Below are positions 51,682 to 60,561 of a stretch of DNA of 64,000 nucleotides, piece by piece (the stretch's first letter is position 1; the number at the start of each line of letters is the position of its first letter). The position numbers and the translations under genes were made by a program. Below the pieces are notes generated by a model. It ran no database searches. It had not been told where the DNA came from and was given only the letters and a program-made list of their open reading frames with translations. Origin of the DNA: Cupriavidus agavae (GTDB lineage: Bacteria > Pseudomonadota > Gammaproteobacteria > Burkholderiales > Burkholderiaceae); assembly GCF_004217045.1 (NCBI RefSeq), contig NZ_SGXM01000004.1, forward strand, positions 186,001 to 250,000, in the 5' to 3' direction.

Positions 51682-51998
51682 GTCGGCTCCTTGCCGCCGG
51701 CCTGCGCCAGCGCTTCGAACGCTTCGGCCAGGCGCATGCCGACCACGCCGGGCGTGGCGCCGAAGTCGTGGATACGGATGTTCATCGCGGCGCGCGGCTC
51801 GGCGCTGAAGACGCGCGTGAGCTGGGCGTCCCAGACGCGGCCGTAGCCGTTCACGGACGTGGTCACGTCGATTGACGTCTTGCCCGTGGCGCCCGGCTCG
51901 ATGATGACTTCGAGATCGCCGGAGCCCACCACGCCCACGAGCACGCGGCGCGCGGCAGGCGCTCCGGCGGCAAATTCGAAACGGTGCTGTTCCATCAT
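51678..51998 (-). CDS. mdcC: Malonate decarboxylase acyl carrier protein (MdcC)
   Basis: This 106-residue carrier holds the acetyl/malonyl group on a phosphoribosyl-dephospho-CoA arm attached to the Ser of VGVVGSGDLEVIIEP (about residue 26). The start is ATG 51998 or the adjacent ATG 51995, since the gene begins ATGATGGAA. GGGAG lies a few bases upstream. It overlaps mdcB before it and mdcD after it. Confidence 0.94.
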   Translation of the reverse strand: MMEQHRFEFAAGAPAARRVLVGVVGSGDLEVIIEPGATGKTSIDVTTSVNGYGRVWDAQLTRVFSAEPRAAMNIRIHDFGATPGVVGMRLAEAFEALAQAGGKEPT

Positions 51999-52876
51999 TG
52001 GTCTCCCACGGCATGCAGCCGGTCGAGGAAAAGGGTGGCGGCCAGCAGGTCTGCCGCGCCGCCGGGCGAAGCGCGCTGCGCGAGCATCGCGGCTTCCAGT
52101 TCGTGAAGACGCCGCCGGCCGGCCAGCGTGCCAATGCCGCCAGCGTCGAGCACGGCCTCCGCGCCTGCCTGCACATCGTGGAGTCCCGCACGGCCGGCGC
52201 GCGCCAGCACGCAGGTATCGTCGAGCCGCGCCATGATGGCGAGCAGCGCGTTGACCTGCGCGGTGGGTTCGGCGTCGCCGCGCGCGCGGCACTCGCGCAG
52301 CGCTGGCAGGCCGACGGCGGTCACGTGCGGAAAGCCGGCCTCGGCCTGCTCGCGGGCGCCGCCCACGCCGTAGACGGCGCGCGTCAGTTCGCCCTTGTTG
52401 CCGGTGTGCACAGGGCGATGGCGGTCTGGCAGCCGCGCAATCACGGCGGCCATCTGCGCGATGGCGCTCGCGCTGCGGGTCTTGCCGAGCCAGCCCGCGG
52501 CGCCGGCCAGCAGGCCAAGCGCCCAGATTGCGCCGCGGTGGGTGTTGATGCCGCCGGTGGCCTGCAGCATCGCCGTCTCGGCCTCGCGCCCCAGCGCGCC
52601 GAGCCGTTCGCGCAGCGCCACGTCCAGGCGGGTGGCGCGCTGGCCGGCCTGCGCCATGGCGACGAAGCTGCCGCGCAGGCTGTGCGCGGAATCGAGCATC
52701 GTGCGCAGCGTCATGTCGCCATGGGCGCCGCTGCCGCGCGCATCGACCAGCCCCGGCTTGGGCGCCAGCATGGCTTCGTCGACCAGTACGGCCACGGCCA
52801 GGTCGCCGATCCGGGCGGCCAGGCTGGTATCGCCGGCGCCGTCCGTGCGCAGCGGGAGGGAGGCAACGGCAGTCAT
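51995..52876 (-). CDS. mdcB: Triphosphoribosyl-dephospho-CoA synthase (MdcB)
   Basis: This 293-residue CitG/MdcB-type enzyme condenses dephospho-CoA with ATP to make the prosthetic-group precursor. Motifs seen are AMLAPKPGLVDARGSGAHGD near 31-50, GGINTHRGAIWALGLLAGAA near 105-124, and TGNKGELTRAVYG near 154. ATG 52876 overlaps the mdcA stop (TAATG). Longer open frames reaching far upstream run out of frame through mdcA and are not used. Confidence 0.93.
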   Translation of the reverse strand: MTAVASLPLRTDGAGDTSLAARIGDLAVAVLVDEAMLAPKPGLVDARGSGAHGDMTLRTMLDSAHSLRGSFVAMAQAGQRATRLDVALRERLGALGREAETAMLQATGGINTHRGAIWALGLLAGAAGWLGKTRSASAIAQMAAVIARLPDRHRPVHTGNKGELTRAVYGVGGAREQAEAGFPHVTAVGLPALRECRARGDAEPTAQVNALLAIMARLDDTCVLARAGRAGLHDVQAGAEAVLDAGGIGTLAGRRRLHELEAAMLAQRASPGGAADLLAATLFLDRLHAVGDQ

Positions 52877-54534
52877 TACCAGCTCCTGAACCGTGCCGGC
52901 GGGTTGTAGAGGCCGCCAGACCACTCCACGATGTCGGCCATGCTCTTGGCCGCCAGCAGCGAGCGCGTGGCCTGCGAGCGCTGCACGCCCAGATCCTCGG
53001 GCAGTGCGATCAGGCCGTCGCTGCGCATCTGGCGCGTGGTGGCCGGGTCGTGCTTCATGCCGATCGGCGTGACGCCCGCCACGGCGGCGATCATGCGGCG
53101 GCGCTCTTCGAGCGAGCGCGCCTTGTAGAGATAGGCGATGCCTTCCTCGGTCAGCACGTGGGTCACGTCGTCGCCGTAGATCATCACGGGCGCCAGCGGC
53201 ATGCCGCTGTCCTTCGCCACCTGCACGGCATCCATCGATTCGACGAAGGTCGGCTTGCCGCCGGCCTGGAACGTTTCCACCATCTGCACCACGAGCTTGC
53301 GCCCGCGCGCCAGCGGATCGTCGGTCTCGATCAGGTCGAGCCAGGCCGGCGTGGCGTGGCGGCGGCCGCCCGGGTTGTGGCCCATGTTCGGCGCGCCGCC
53401 GAAGCCGGAGAGCCGCCCGCGCGTGACGGTGGAGGAGTGCCCGTCGCCGTCGATCTGCAGCGTGGAGCCGATGAACAGGTCTACCGCATACTGCCCGGCC
53501 AACTGGCAGAACGCGCGGTTGGAGCGCATGCTGCCGTCGGAGCCGGTGAAGAACACATCGGGCCGCGCCGCCACATAGTCTTCCATGCCCAGTTCGCTGC
53601 CGAAGCTGTGCACGCTTTCGACCCAGCCCGATTCGATGGCGGGGATCAGCGTGGGGTGGGGGTTCAGCGTCCAGTACTTGCAGATCTTGCCCTTGAGGCC
53701 CAGTTGCTCGCCGTAGGTAGGCAGGATCAGCTCGATGGCGGCGGTGTTGAAGCCAATGCCATGGTTCAGGGACTGGACATTGTGGCGCTCGTAGATGCCG
53801 CGGATCGCCATCATCGCCATCAGTACGTGCACCGGCTTGATCAGGCGCGGATCGCGCGTGAACAGCGGCTCGCAGAAGAACGGCTTGTCGGACTGCACCA
53901 CGTAGTCGATCCAGGAGCCGGGAATGTCCACGCGCGGCAGGTCGGCGGGGTCGTCGACGATCTCGTTGACCTGGGCGATCACGATGCCGTCGCGGAAGGC
54001 GGCGGCCTCCACCAGCGCGGGGGAATCCTCGGTACTCGGGCCGGTGTAGAGATTGCCCTGGCGGTCGGCCTTGTAGCCGGCGGTCAGCACGATATGCGGC
54101 GTCAGGTCGACATAAAGCCGGGAGTACAACTCGATATAGGTGTGGATGGCACCCACTTCGAGCAGCCCATCCTCCAGGAACTGCGAGATCCGCACGCTCT
54201 GGGCGCCCGCATACGCAAAATCGAGCTTGCGGGCGATGCGGCGTTCGAAGAGGTCCAGATGCTCCACCCGGCTCACGCTCGGGATGATCATGTGGAGGTC
54301 GTGCAGGCGGGCGGGATCGGCTTCGGCCAGGGCGCGCGAGAGGAAATCGGCCTGTTTCTGGTTGTTGCCCTCCAGCACCACGCGGTCGCCGGGCGCCACG
54401 ATGGTTTCCAGGAAGGCCACGATGTCGTCGGTGGGCACGACCTTGCCCGTGGCGATCTTTTCGCCGAGGGCCTGGCGGCGGCGCTTCTCGGCGCGGCGCG
54501 TGTCCCACTGTCGTTCCGGTATCGGGTTCAGCAT
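52876..54534 (-). CDS. mdcA: Malonate decarboxylase alpha subunit, acetyl-S-ACP:malonate ACP transferase (MdcA)
   Basis: This 552-residue CoA-transferase-like subunit swaps acetyl for malonyl on the carrier, releasing acetate. It has the full family length and conserved segments RRAEKRRRQALG, HDLHMIIPSVSRVEHLDLFE, LNHGIGFNTAAIEL near 250 and GGAPNMGHNPGGRRHATPAW near 387-406. It is the first gene of the operon mdcABCDEGH. Its promoter should lie in 54535-54673, which holds no other gene. No LysR-type mdcR gene or transporter gene is adjacent. Confidence 0.95.
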   Translation of the reverse strand: MLNPIPERQWDTRRAEKRRRQALGEKIATGKVVPTDDIVAFLETIVAPGDRVVLEGNNQKQADFLSRALAEADPARLHDLHMIIPSVSRVEHLDLFERRIARKLDFAYAGAQSVRISQFLEDGLLEVGAIHTYIELYSRLYVDLTPHIVLTAGYKADRQGNLYTGPSTEDSPALVEAAAFRDGIVIAQVNEIVDDPADLPRVDIPGSWIDYVVQSDKPFFCEPLFTRDPRLIKPVHVLMAMMAIRGIYERHNVQSLNHGIGFNTAAIELILPTYGEQLGLKGKICKYWTLNPHPTLIPAIESGWVESVHSFGSELGMEDYVAARPDVFFTGSDGSMRSNRAFCQLAGQYAVDLFIGSTLQIDGDGHSSTVTRGRLSGFGGAPNMGHNPGGRRHATPAWLDLIETDDPLARGRKLVVQMVETFQAGGKPTFVESMDAVQVAKDSGMPLAPVMIYGDDVTHVLTEEGIAYLYKARSLEERRRMIAAVAGVTPIGMKHDPATTRQMRSDGLIALPEDLGVQRSQATRSLLAAKSMADIVEWSGGLYNPPARFRSW

Positions 54535-54673
54535 GACGTCTCCGGTGTGCTGCGATGGTTACCGGAACGATAGGCGACGCGGGGCCGGTCGAACAATCAA
54601 GCTGCGAGCCGGACCGTTACGCTGGGAGTAAAGAAAGGGAGGTAAGCGCCGCTCGGGGCACCGGGCTGACCGG

Positions 54674-55585
54674 TCAGCCGCCCGCTCCGGCCGCTACCCG
54701 GCGCCGGGCGCGTGCCGCCAGCCCGGGTCCGAGCGCCCAGCGCAGCGTGGGGGCCAGCCCGCGCATGCCGGCCAGCGCCATCGCGCGGCGCAGCGACGGA
54801 CGGTGCAGCCCGAGCATCTGGCGCGCCCACGGCGGCAGCAGGGCCACGCCGGCGTCGGCCATGGTCCGCACGGCGGGCACCAGCAGCGGATTGGCCACCG
54901 GCATCGCCATGACCAGCCGCACCACCTCGCGCGTCCGTTCGCTGTTGACGAGGTACGGGCGCTGGGCGTCGAGATAGGTCTCGATGGCTGCGCGGGTGCG
55001 CGGCACGTCCGGGGCCCCGAGCAGCGCGGCCACCTCGGCTTCCTCGTCGAAATAGCGGTCCTGGTCGGCCGCCGGGAGCGGTCCCACGTAGCGCAGGTAG
55101 CCGGCCAGGAAGCTCGATACCTCGGCCACATGCACCCAGGTCAGCAGGGCGGGGTTGTCGGCGGCATAGGGCTGGCCATCGGGTGCCTGCCCCTTGATGG
55201 CGGCGTGGATACGCCGTACGCGCTCGATCAGCTGCATGGCGTCAGCGCGGCTGCCGTAGGTGGTGCCGGCGATGAACTGGGCGGTGCGGCCGAGCCGGCC
55301 CTGCATGTCGGTGCGGAACGACGAATGATCCCAGACGCCGGCCAGCGCCAGCGGATGCAGCGCCTGCAGCAGCAGCGCGCTGACGCCGCCCGCCAGCATC
55401 GCGGGGAAATCGGCGTGCACGCGCCAGCAGACCGCATCGGGGCCGAACAGGCCGGGGTCTCCGGGCGGATTGTCGTAATCGATGCTCAGGCCGGAGTTGC
55501 TGCGGGTCAGCGCGCGAACCTGCGCGCCGGCCTGGGCGCGCAGACGGGTGAGCAGCGGACCGGTTGGGGTGGGAGAGGTGGACAC
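54674..55585 (-). CDS. MpaB/DUF2236-family oxygenase-like protein
   Basis: This 303-residue protein is of the DUF2236 family, related to the latex-clearing protein LcpA and MpaB. Conserved features are ALLLQALHPLALAGVWDHSS near residues 75-94, DMQGRLGRTAQFIAGTTYG near 97-115 and the Arg-Arg-His motif RVRRIHAAIKG near 126. Family members may bind heme through a conserved His, but the reaction is unknown. There is no ATG; GTG 55585 is the most reasonable start. It lies 62 bases after cydB in the same direction and may be part of the bd oxidase operon. Confidence 0.82.
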   Translation of the reverse strand: MSTSPTPTGPLLTRLRAQAGAQVRALTRSNSGLSIDYDNPPGDPGLFGPDAVCWRVHADFPAMLAGGVSALLLQALHPLALAGVWDHSSFRTDMQGRLGRTAQFIAGTTYGSRADAMQLIERVRRIHAAIKGQAPDGQPYAADNPALLTWVHVAEVSSFLAGYLRYVGPLPAADQDRYFDEEAEVAALLGAPDVPRTRAAIETYLDAQRPYLVNSERTREVVRLVMAMPVANPLLVPAVRTMADAGVALLPPWARQMLGLHRPSLRRAMALAGMRGLAPTLRWALGPGLAARARRRVAAGAGG

Positions 55586-55647
55586 GAGATGCGGGTCGGC
55601 GTCGGGTATCGTCGAGGATACACCCGTCGCCGGCTTTGCTCTTCTCC

Positions 55648-56685
55648 TCAGTCGTAACGCAGGTCCGTCGCCTTGCCCCAGAACACCCGATACGCGTAGG
55701 CCGTATAACCCAGGATGGTCGGCAGCACCACCGCCGCGCCAATCAGGATCACGCCGAGAGATTCGGGTGCGCTGGCGGCCTGCCAGATGTCGATGCGGTC
55801 CACCACCAGGTATGGGAACAGGCTGTAGGCCAGGCCGTTGAACGCCATCAGGAAGATCACGGCGGTGCCGGCGAACGGCACCCAGCACCAGCGGTCGTTG
55901 CCGCGTGCGTGGAAGTCGCGCAGCTTGCGCAGGAAGCGCTCGATGACCAGGAACAGCGCCATCGTCAGCAGCGGGATCGGCGCCAGCAGGATGATGTTGG
56001 GCAGGCTGAACCACTTTTCGAAGATCCGCTCGCTGACCATCGGCGTGACGATCGAGATGGCCGCCACGCCCGCCGCCGTGATCCAGAGGCTGCGGCGCGC
56101 CCAGTAGATGGCCCGCAGTTGCAGCGCCCCGGTGGTTTTCATGATCAGCCACGTGGCGCCCAGCTGGCAGTAGCCGGCCACCAGGCACAAGCCCACGGCC
56201 ACCGCGAACAGCAGATTGGGCAGGTCGTAGCGGAAGCCGGTGATGTAGAGGCCCAGCATCAGCCCCTGCGAGAAGCTGGCCAGCAGCGAGCCGGCGTAGA
56301 ACGCGAAGTTCCACCACGGCTTGTGCGGATCGCGCGCCTTGACACGGAAATCGAACGCCACGCCGCGGATGATCAGCCCGGCCAGCATCAGCGCGACAGG
56401 CAGGTAGAGCTGCGTCAGGATCACGCCGTGCGCCAGCGGGAAGGCCGTCAGCAGCAGCCCCACGCCGAGCACGAGCCAGGTTTCGTTGGCGTCCCAGAAC
56501 GGCCCGATCGACGCGATCATGGTGTCCTTGTCGGCATCGTCGGCGCGGCGCAGCAGTACGCCAACGCCCAGGTCGTAGCCGTCGAGGATCACGTAGATCA
56601 GCATCGACAGGCCCATCAGCGCCAGGAACACCAGCGGCATCCAGCCGGCCGGCTGGCTCAGGTCATGCATGGTGGCCGGGTTCAT
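55648..56685 (-). CDS. cydB: Cytochrome bd-type quinol oxidase subunit II (CIO type)
   Basis: This 345-residue integral membrane protein is predicted to have eight or nine helices. It carries the CydB N-terminal motif VILDGYDLGVGVLL near 32-45, then FWDANETWLVLGVGLLLTAF near 62-81 and LIIRGVAFDFRVKA near 104. Together with subunit I it reduces oxygen to water with quinol electrons. The start overlaps the cydA stop by four bases. The sequence belongs to the cyanide-insensitive (cioB-like) group, judged by its partner. Confidence 0.94.
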   Translation of the reverse strand: MNPATMHDLSQPAGWMPLVFLALMGLSMLIYVILDGYDLGVGVLLRRADDADKDTMIASIGPFWDANETWLVLGVGLLLTAFPLAHGVILTQLYLPVALMLAGLIIRGVAFDFRVKARDPHKPWWNFAFYAGSLLASFSQGLMLGLYITGFRYDLPNLLFAVAVGLCLVAGYCQLGATWLIMKTTGALQLRAIYWARRSLWITAAGVAAISIVTPMVSERIFEKWFSLPNIILLAPIPLLTMALFLVIERFLRKLRDFHARGNDRWCWVPFAGTAVIFLMAFNGLAYSLFPYLVVDRIDIWQAASAPESLGVILIGAAVVLPTILGYTAYAYRVFWGKATDLRYD

Positions 56686-58061
56686 TGCGCGCTCCTGGGT
56701 TGGCCGGGAAGGACGGGTTGCGGCGTTTCGATGGCGGGTTCCGGCGTGCCGCCGGCTTTACCGGCCTTGCGGGCGAGATGGAACACCACCGAGATATAGG
56801 CGACGATCAGCAGCAGGTAGAGCGTCAGGTACATCGCCAGCGTGCTGCCGATCATCGTGGCAGGCACCTTGGAGGCAGCCTGTGCCGTGGTCAGCACGCC
56901 GTAGACGAGGTAGGGCTGGCGGCCGATCTCGGTCACGTACCAGCCGGCCACCAGCGCGATCCAGCCCGAGAACGTCATTGCCACCAGCGCGCGCGCCAGC
57001 CACTTCGACGGCGCACCTTGCCGGCGCAACTGCCAGGCGCCGAGCCACGACACCGCCAGCATCAGCAGGCCCACGCCGACCATGATGCGGAACGCGAAGA
57101 ACAGCGGCGCCACCGGGGGATGGCGGTCCGGGAAGGCGTCGATGCCGAGGATCTCGCCGTCCACCTTGTGCGTCAGGTAGATCGACGCCAGCTTCGGGAT
57201 GGCGATCTCGAAGTCGTTCGACTGCGTACGGGCATTGGGCAGCCCGAACAGCACGGCCGGCGCGCCTTTCTCGGTTTTCCAGATGCCTTCCATGGCGGCG
57301 ATCTTGGCCGGCTGGTGGTGGAGCGTGTTCAGGCCGTGCAGGTCGCCGGCCACGATCTGCAGCGGGATCAGGATCGCGGCCAGCGTCACGCCGGTACGCA
57401 GTGCGTGCATGACATCCGGGCTGCGGTCGTTGCGCAGCCAGCGCCAGGCGGAAACGCCGGCGACCAGAAAGGCGACCGTCAGGCCCGATGCCAGCAGCAT
57501 GTGCACCAGCCGGTAAGGGAACGAGGGGTTGAAGATCACGGCGAGCCAGCTCGTGACGTGGGCGCGGCCATCGATCATCTCGAAGCCGGCAGGCGTCTGC
57601 ATCCAGGAGTTCAGCGCCAGGATCCAGAACGCGGACAGCGTGGTGCCGCCCGCCACCAGCAGCGTGGCAATGGTGTGCATGCGGTTGCTGACGCGGCGCA
57701 TGCCGAACAGCATGATTCCAAGGAAGGTGGCTTCGAGGAAGAAAGCGGTCAGTACCTCATAGGCCAGCAGCGGGCCGGCCACGTTGCCCACCGTTTCCAT
57801 GTAGCCAGGCCAGTTGGTGCCGAACTGGAAGCTCATGGTGATGCCGCTGACCACGCCCAGCGCGAACGTCAGCGCGAAGATCTTGACCCAGACGCGGTAG
57901 GCATTCATCCAGCTTTCGTCGCCGGTCTTGCCGTAGCGCAGCTTGAAGAACAGCAGGACCCAGGCCAGCGAGATGCTGATGGTCGGGAACAGGATGTGGA
58001 ATGTGATATTCGCGGCGAACTGGATGCGCGCCAGTATCACCGGATCGACACTTGCAAACAC
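56682..58061 (-). CDS. cydA: Cytochrome bd-type quinol oxidase subunit I (CIO type, short Q-loop)
   Basis: This 459-residue catalytic subunit has the heme ligand region ITFHILFPT near residue 19-27, QFGTNWPGYMETVGNVAGPL near 79-98 and LNSWMQTPAGFEM near 155. After GDLHGLNTLHHQPAKIAAME near 243-262 comes a short Q-loop with no insertion, as in cyanide-insensitive oxidases (CioA). Such enzymes work at low oxygen or with respiratory poisons. It is separated by three bases from the GbsR-like regulator gene, so the regulator is co-transcribed with its probable target. Confidence 0.95.
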   Translation of the reverse strand: MFASVDPVILARIQFAANITFHILFPTISISLAWVLLFFKLRYGKTGDESWMNAYRVWVKIFALTFALGVVSGITMSFQFGTNWPGYMETVGNVAGPLLAYEVLTAFFLEATFLGIMLFGMRRVSNRMHTIATLLVAGGTTLSAFWILALNSWMQTPAGFEMIDGRAHVTSWLAVIFNPSFPYRLVHMLLASGLTVAFLVAGVSAWRWLRNDRSPDVMHALRTGVTLAAILIPLQIVAGDLHGLNTLHHQPAKIAAMEGIWKTEKGAPAVLFGLPNARTQSNDFEIAIPKLASIYLTHKVDGEILGIDAFPDRHPPVAPLFFAFRIMVGVGLLMLAVSWLGAWQLRRQGAPSKWLARALVAMTFSGWIALVAGWYVTEIGRQPYLVYGVLTTAQAASKVPATMIGSTLAMYLTLYLLLIVAYISVVFHLARKAGKAGGTPEPAIETPQPVLPGQPRSAQ

Positions 58062-58064
58062 GGA

Positions 58065-58742
58065 CTACTCCTTGCGGGATCGGGCAGGTTTTGCGGGGGT
58101 TTTGCTGGTGGCCGGGGTGGCCGGGGTGGCTTTGGCGGCTTTTCCCGTCTTCGCGGGCTTTTGGGCCTTCTCCGTCTTCTCGGTCCGGGACCCCATGCCG
58201 ATGGCCGATGTCAGCCGGTCCTTGACGTCCAGCAGCTTGGTGACGCGCGAGCCCAGCCGCATCAGCTTTTCGAGCGTGGCCACGTCGAGCTTCTGCATGT
58301 CGCCGAACCATGTGGTCACCAGCAGGATCAGGCCGTACATCTCCTTCATGCGGGCCTGTGCGTGGCGGTCCTCGTCGGAAAGCGGGGTTTCCAGCTGCAC
58401 TTCGCGCAGCATCGACAGCGTGGGATCGATCTCGCGCCGCCGCCGTTCCTCGGCCAGCGTCCGGAAAATCGCCCAGACGTCGTCTGGCGCAGAGAAGTAC
58501 TCGCGGCGGTCGCCGGGCTGGTGCGACAGCCGGACGAGGTTCCAGGACTCCAGTTCCTTGAGGCCGATACTGACGTTCGAGCGCGAGAAACCCAGCGCTT
58601 CGGCTATTTCGTCGGCATTGAGGGGGCGCGCCGCGGTAAAGAGCAGGGCGTAAATCTGACCGACCGTTCGGTTGATCCCCCAGCGGCTGCCCATCTCACC
58701 GAAGTGGAGGACAAAGCGCTGGATCAGGGGCGAGAGTTGCAT
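58065..58742 (-). CDS. GbsR/MarR-like regulator with Lys/Ala/Pro-rich tail
   Basis: This 225-residue regulator is of the GbsR type. After FVLHFGEMGSRWGINRTVGQ the winged HTH runs near residues 38-68 (LNADEIAEALGFSRSNVSIG). The last 40 residues are a low-complexity tail rich in Lys, Ala, Pro and Thr (KTGKAAKATPATPAT), resembling histone-H1-like tails. ATG 58742 is chosen because the domain starts five residues in; an ATG 40 codons earlier would include the operator-like repeats. It is first in the bd oxidase operon and has inverted repeats upstream, suggesting autoregulation. Confidence 0.87.
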   Translation of the reverse strand: MQLSPLIQRFVLHFGEMGSRWGINRTVGQIYALLFTAARPLNADEIAEALGFSRSNVSIGLKELESWNLVRLSHQPGDRREYFSAPDDVWAIFRTLAEERRRREIDPTLSMLREVQLETPLSDEDRHAQARMKEMYGLILLVTTWFGDMQKLDVATLEKLMRLGSRVTKLLDVKDRLTSAIGMGSRTEKTEKAQKPAKTGKAAKATPATPATSKTPAKPARSRKE

Positions 58743-58757
58743 TGTCTGTTTTTGAAT

Positions 58758-58775
58758 TTTCAGGAATTTCTGAAA
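58758..58775. promoter_or_regulatory. Inverted repeat upstream of the GbsR-like gene, site 1
   Basis: TTTCAGGAATTTCTGAAA has perfect 6-bp arms and lies 16 bases before the regulator's start codon. It shares the half-site ATTTCTGAAA with a second repeat at 58871-58888, as expected for an operator pair of the regulator. Confidence 0.55.
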
Positions 58776-58870
58776 GTTTAAAACAAAACTGAGGCAGGTG
58801 TGTGAGGAATGGATGGGGTGTGGCGTTGTGTCGCTGGACGGGGACGACGTAGCGACGGTCAAAAAGTCAA

Positions 58871-58888
58871 CGTTTCATTTCTGAAACG
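58871..58888. promoter_or_regulatory. Inverted repeat upstream of the GbsR-like gene, site 2
   Basis: CGTTTCATTTCTGAAACG has perfect 7-bp arms around TTTC. It lies in the region between the bd oxidase operon and the coiled-coil protein gene at 58973 and could serve either. The spacing between arms differs from site 1 (4 against 6 bases), so only one half-site may count. Confidence 0.5.
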
Positions 58889-58972
58889 ATGACTTTCCGA
58901 TGCTTGTATTTCTAACGGGCAATGGCGCCGCTATGCTTCCGGCGCATACAACCATGAATGAGGCTTCCCGGC

Positions 58973-59437
58973 ATGAGCCAGATCAGCAGCGTCACGCAGA
59001 ACCATCTCGCCTCAAGGTACTTCCCTGTGCCTTCGCAAGCTGAACAGGTCACCCCGCAGGACTCGGAGGTGGCTGTCGCAGTCGCTGGAGAAGAACAGGA
59101 CGTTGGGGACACTGCCCGGCCCGCCGAAGCCAAGGGGCCGGTGGCTGCCACAGGCAACGAGAAGAAGTCGCAGCAATCGGAGTCCGCCAAATCGATCAAG
59201 GCCCAGATCGAGCAGATGCAGAAGCAGCTCGCCGAACTGCGCGAGCATCTGCAGTCCGTGCAGTCGGAACAGCGCAATGAGCGTGAAAAGGCTGCCATGG
59301 TGGCCGCGATGGAAACCCAGATGGCCATGCTGCAATCCTCGATCATGGTGGCGACGATGAAGCTCGCGGAAGCCATGGCGAACGAAGGCACCGAGCTTCT
59401 GGACAGCACAGGCGGCTACCTGCCGCCCGCCAGGTAG
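58973..59437 (+). CDS. Small coiled-coil protein of unknown function
   Basis: I do not recognise this predicted soluble protein of 154 residues. The N-terminal 70 residues are low-complexity and acidic (VTPQDSEVAVAVAGEEQDVG). Residues 72-140 are a helical coiled coil (SIKAQIEQMQKQLAELREHL, then SEQRNEREKAAMVAAMETQM, Met-rich after that). The general look resembles FlxA-like proteins, but this is not a firm match. ATG 58973 follows GAGGCTTCCCGGC. It stands alone with promoters on both sides. Confidence 0.7.
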   Translation: MSQISSVTQNHLASRYFPVPSQAEQVTPQDSEVAVAVAGEEQDVGDTARPAEAKGPVAATGNEKKSQQSESAKSIKAQIEQMQKQLAELREHLQSVQSEQRNEREKAAMVAAMETQMAMLQSSIMVATMKLAEAMANEGTELLDSTGGYLPPAR

Positions 59438-59540
59438 GGCAAAACGCAGCAGGCATGAAATCACCTGGCGATGCGTGGCGCCTTGCGCGCGTCATGCGTG
59501 GTTGCATCGCGCCGCGGCGTCGTGAAGGTGCGCAAGCAGA

Positions 59541-60458
59541 ATGAGCAAGTTACCCGATTTTGAAGGTTTGGCGATGTTTGCCAAAGTCGCAGAGGAGGGC
59601 TCGTTTGCCGCGGCGGCCAGAGTCATGGACGTGTCGGTGCCGACAGTGTCCCGGGCGATAAGCAGGCTGGAAGACCGCCTCGGCGGCAGGCTTCTGAACC
59701 GGACGTCACGCCAGCTATCGCTTACCGAGTTCGGACATCAGATGGCCGCCAAGGCTGCGGAAATATGTCGGCAGGCGGAAGCGGTAGAGCTCGAAGCCCT
59801 GGAACTGTCCGAGAATCCGCGCGGACGCGTGCGCATTGCAATCCCGATGTCCTTTGGGCTTCGATGGGTGGTGCCCATCCTCCCCAGGTTGATGGACAAG
59901 TATCCGGAGTTATCTCTGGATCTGCATCTGTCCGACGCAACGGTGGATATCGTGGCGGAGGGTTTCGATGCCGCGTTGCGCATCGCCTCGCTGCCAGACT
60001 CATCGCTGGTAGCCCGCAAGATCTGCTCGGTGACGCAGTACCTCGTGGCGTCGCCGGCATATCTTGAAACGCATGGACGTCCGGCGCACCCCCGCGAACT
60101 GGCAGCTCGCAAATGCCTCAGTTATGCGTATCGGGCACGTAGCCAGGTCTGGCAGTTCACGCACGACAGTGGATACCATGAGGAGGTGGTGCCCTCCGGC
60201 CCGCTTCGCGTGACAAATTCCGAAGCGATGGTTCCCATTCTGCTGGAAGGCATCGCCATTGCGGAGTTGCCCGAGTTCATCGCGGGAGAGTACCTGGCGA
60301 ATGGCCGCCTGGAACGGATTCTTCCGGAGTGGAACATGACCCGGGGCGGCCTGTATTTTGTCACCCCATCTGCGCGAAGCAAGCCGGCAAAGATTCGGGC
60401 GGTGTCAGACTTCTTTGCAGAGAACCTGTCCGAGCCGTCGTGGCGATGGCCACAGTAG
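59541..60458 (+). CDS. LysR-family regulator, paralogue A
   Basis: This 305-residue LysR regulator of the CrgA/DmlR-like group has HTH FAAAARVMDVSVPTVSRAIS (about residues 22-41), and effector domain with PMSFGLRWVVPILPRLMDKY and [16 protein letters not shown]. It is very similar along its length to the LysR at 61434 (shared runs [20 protein letters not shown] and [13 protein letters not shown]). Its stop faces the end of the SDR gene 103 bases away. The target genes are unknown, since nothing is divergent from it except the coiled-coil gene upstream in the same direction. Confidence 0.92.
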   Translation: MSKLPDFEGLAMFAKVAEEGSFAAAARVMDVSVPTVSRAISRLEDRLGGRLLNRTSRQLSLTEFGHQMAAKAAEICRQAEAVELEALELSENPRGRVRIAIPMSFGLRWVVPILPRLMDKYPELSLDLHLSDATVDIVAEGFDAALRIASLPDSSLVARKICSVTQYLVASPAYLETHGRPAHPRELAARKCLSYAYRARSQVWQFTHDSGYHEEVVPSGPLRVTNSEAMVPILLEGIAIAELPEFIAGEYLANGRLERILPEWNMTRGGLYFVTPSARSKPAKIRAVSDFFAENLSEPSWRWPQ

Positions 60459-60561
60459 GACGCAGTCGAGGGCAGGGCCGCCGGGATGGACGACTGGGAA
60501 ACACTCTCCCGGCGAGCCTTGCAGACTTTCCTGGCTTTGCTTCTTTGTTTGCCGGCTTGCG

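Noticed and set aside
51995..54508. An 837-codon minus-strand frame suggesting an MdcA-MdcB fusion
   Set aside because: Only the last 293 codons are MdcB; the rest is mdcA read in the wrong frame. The TAATG junction at 52876 separates two normal genes.
53050..54573. A 507-codon plus-strand frame opposite mdcA
   Set aside because: Antisense to a clear MdcA; composition typical of shadow frames.
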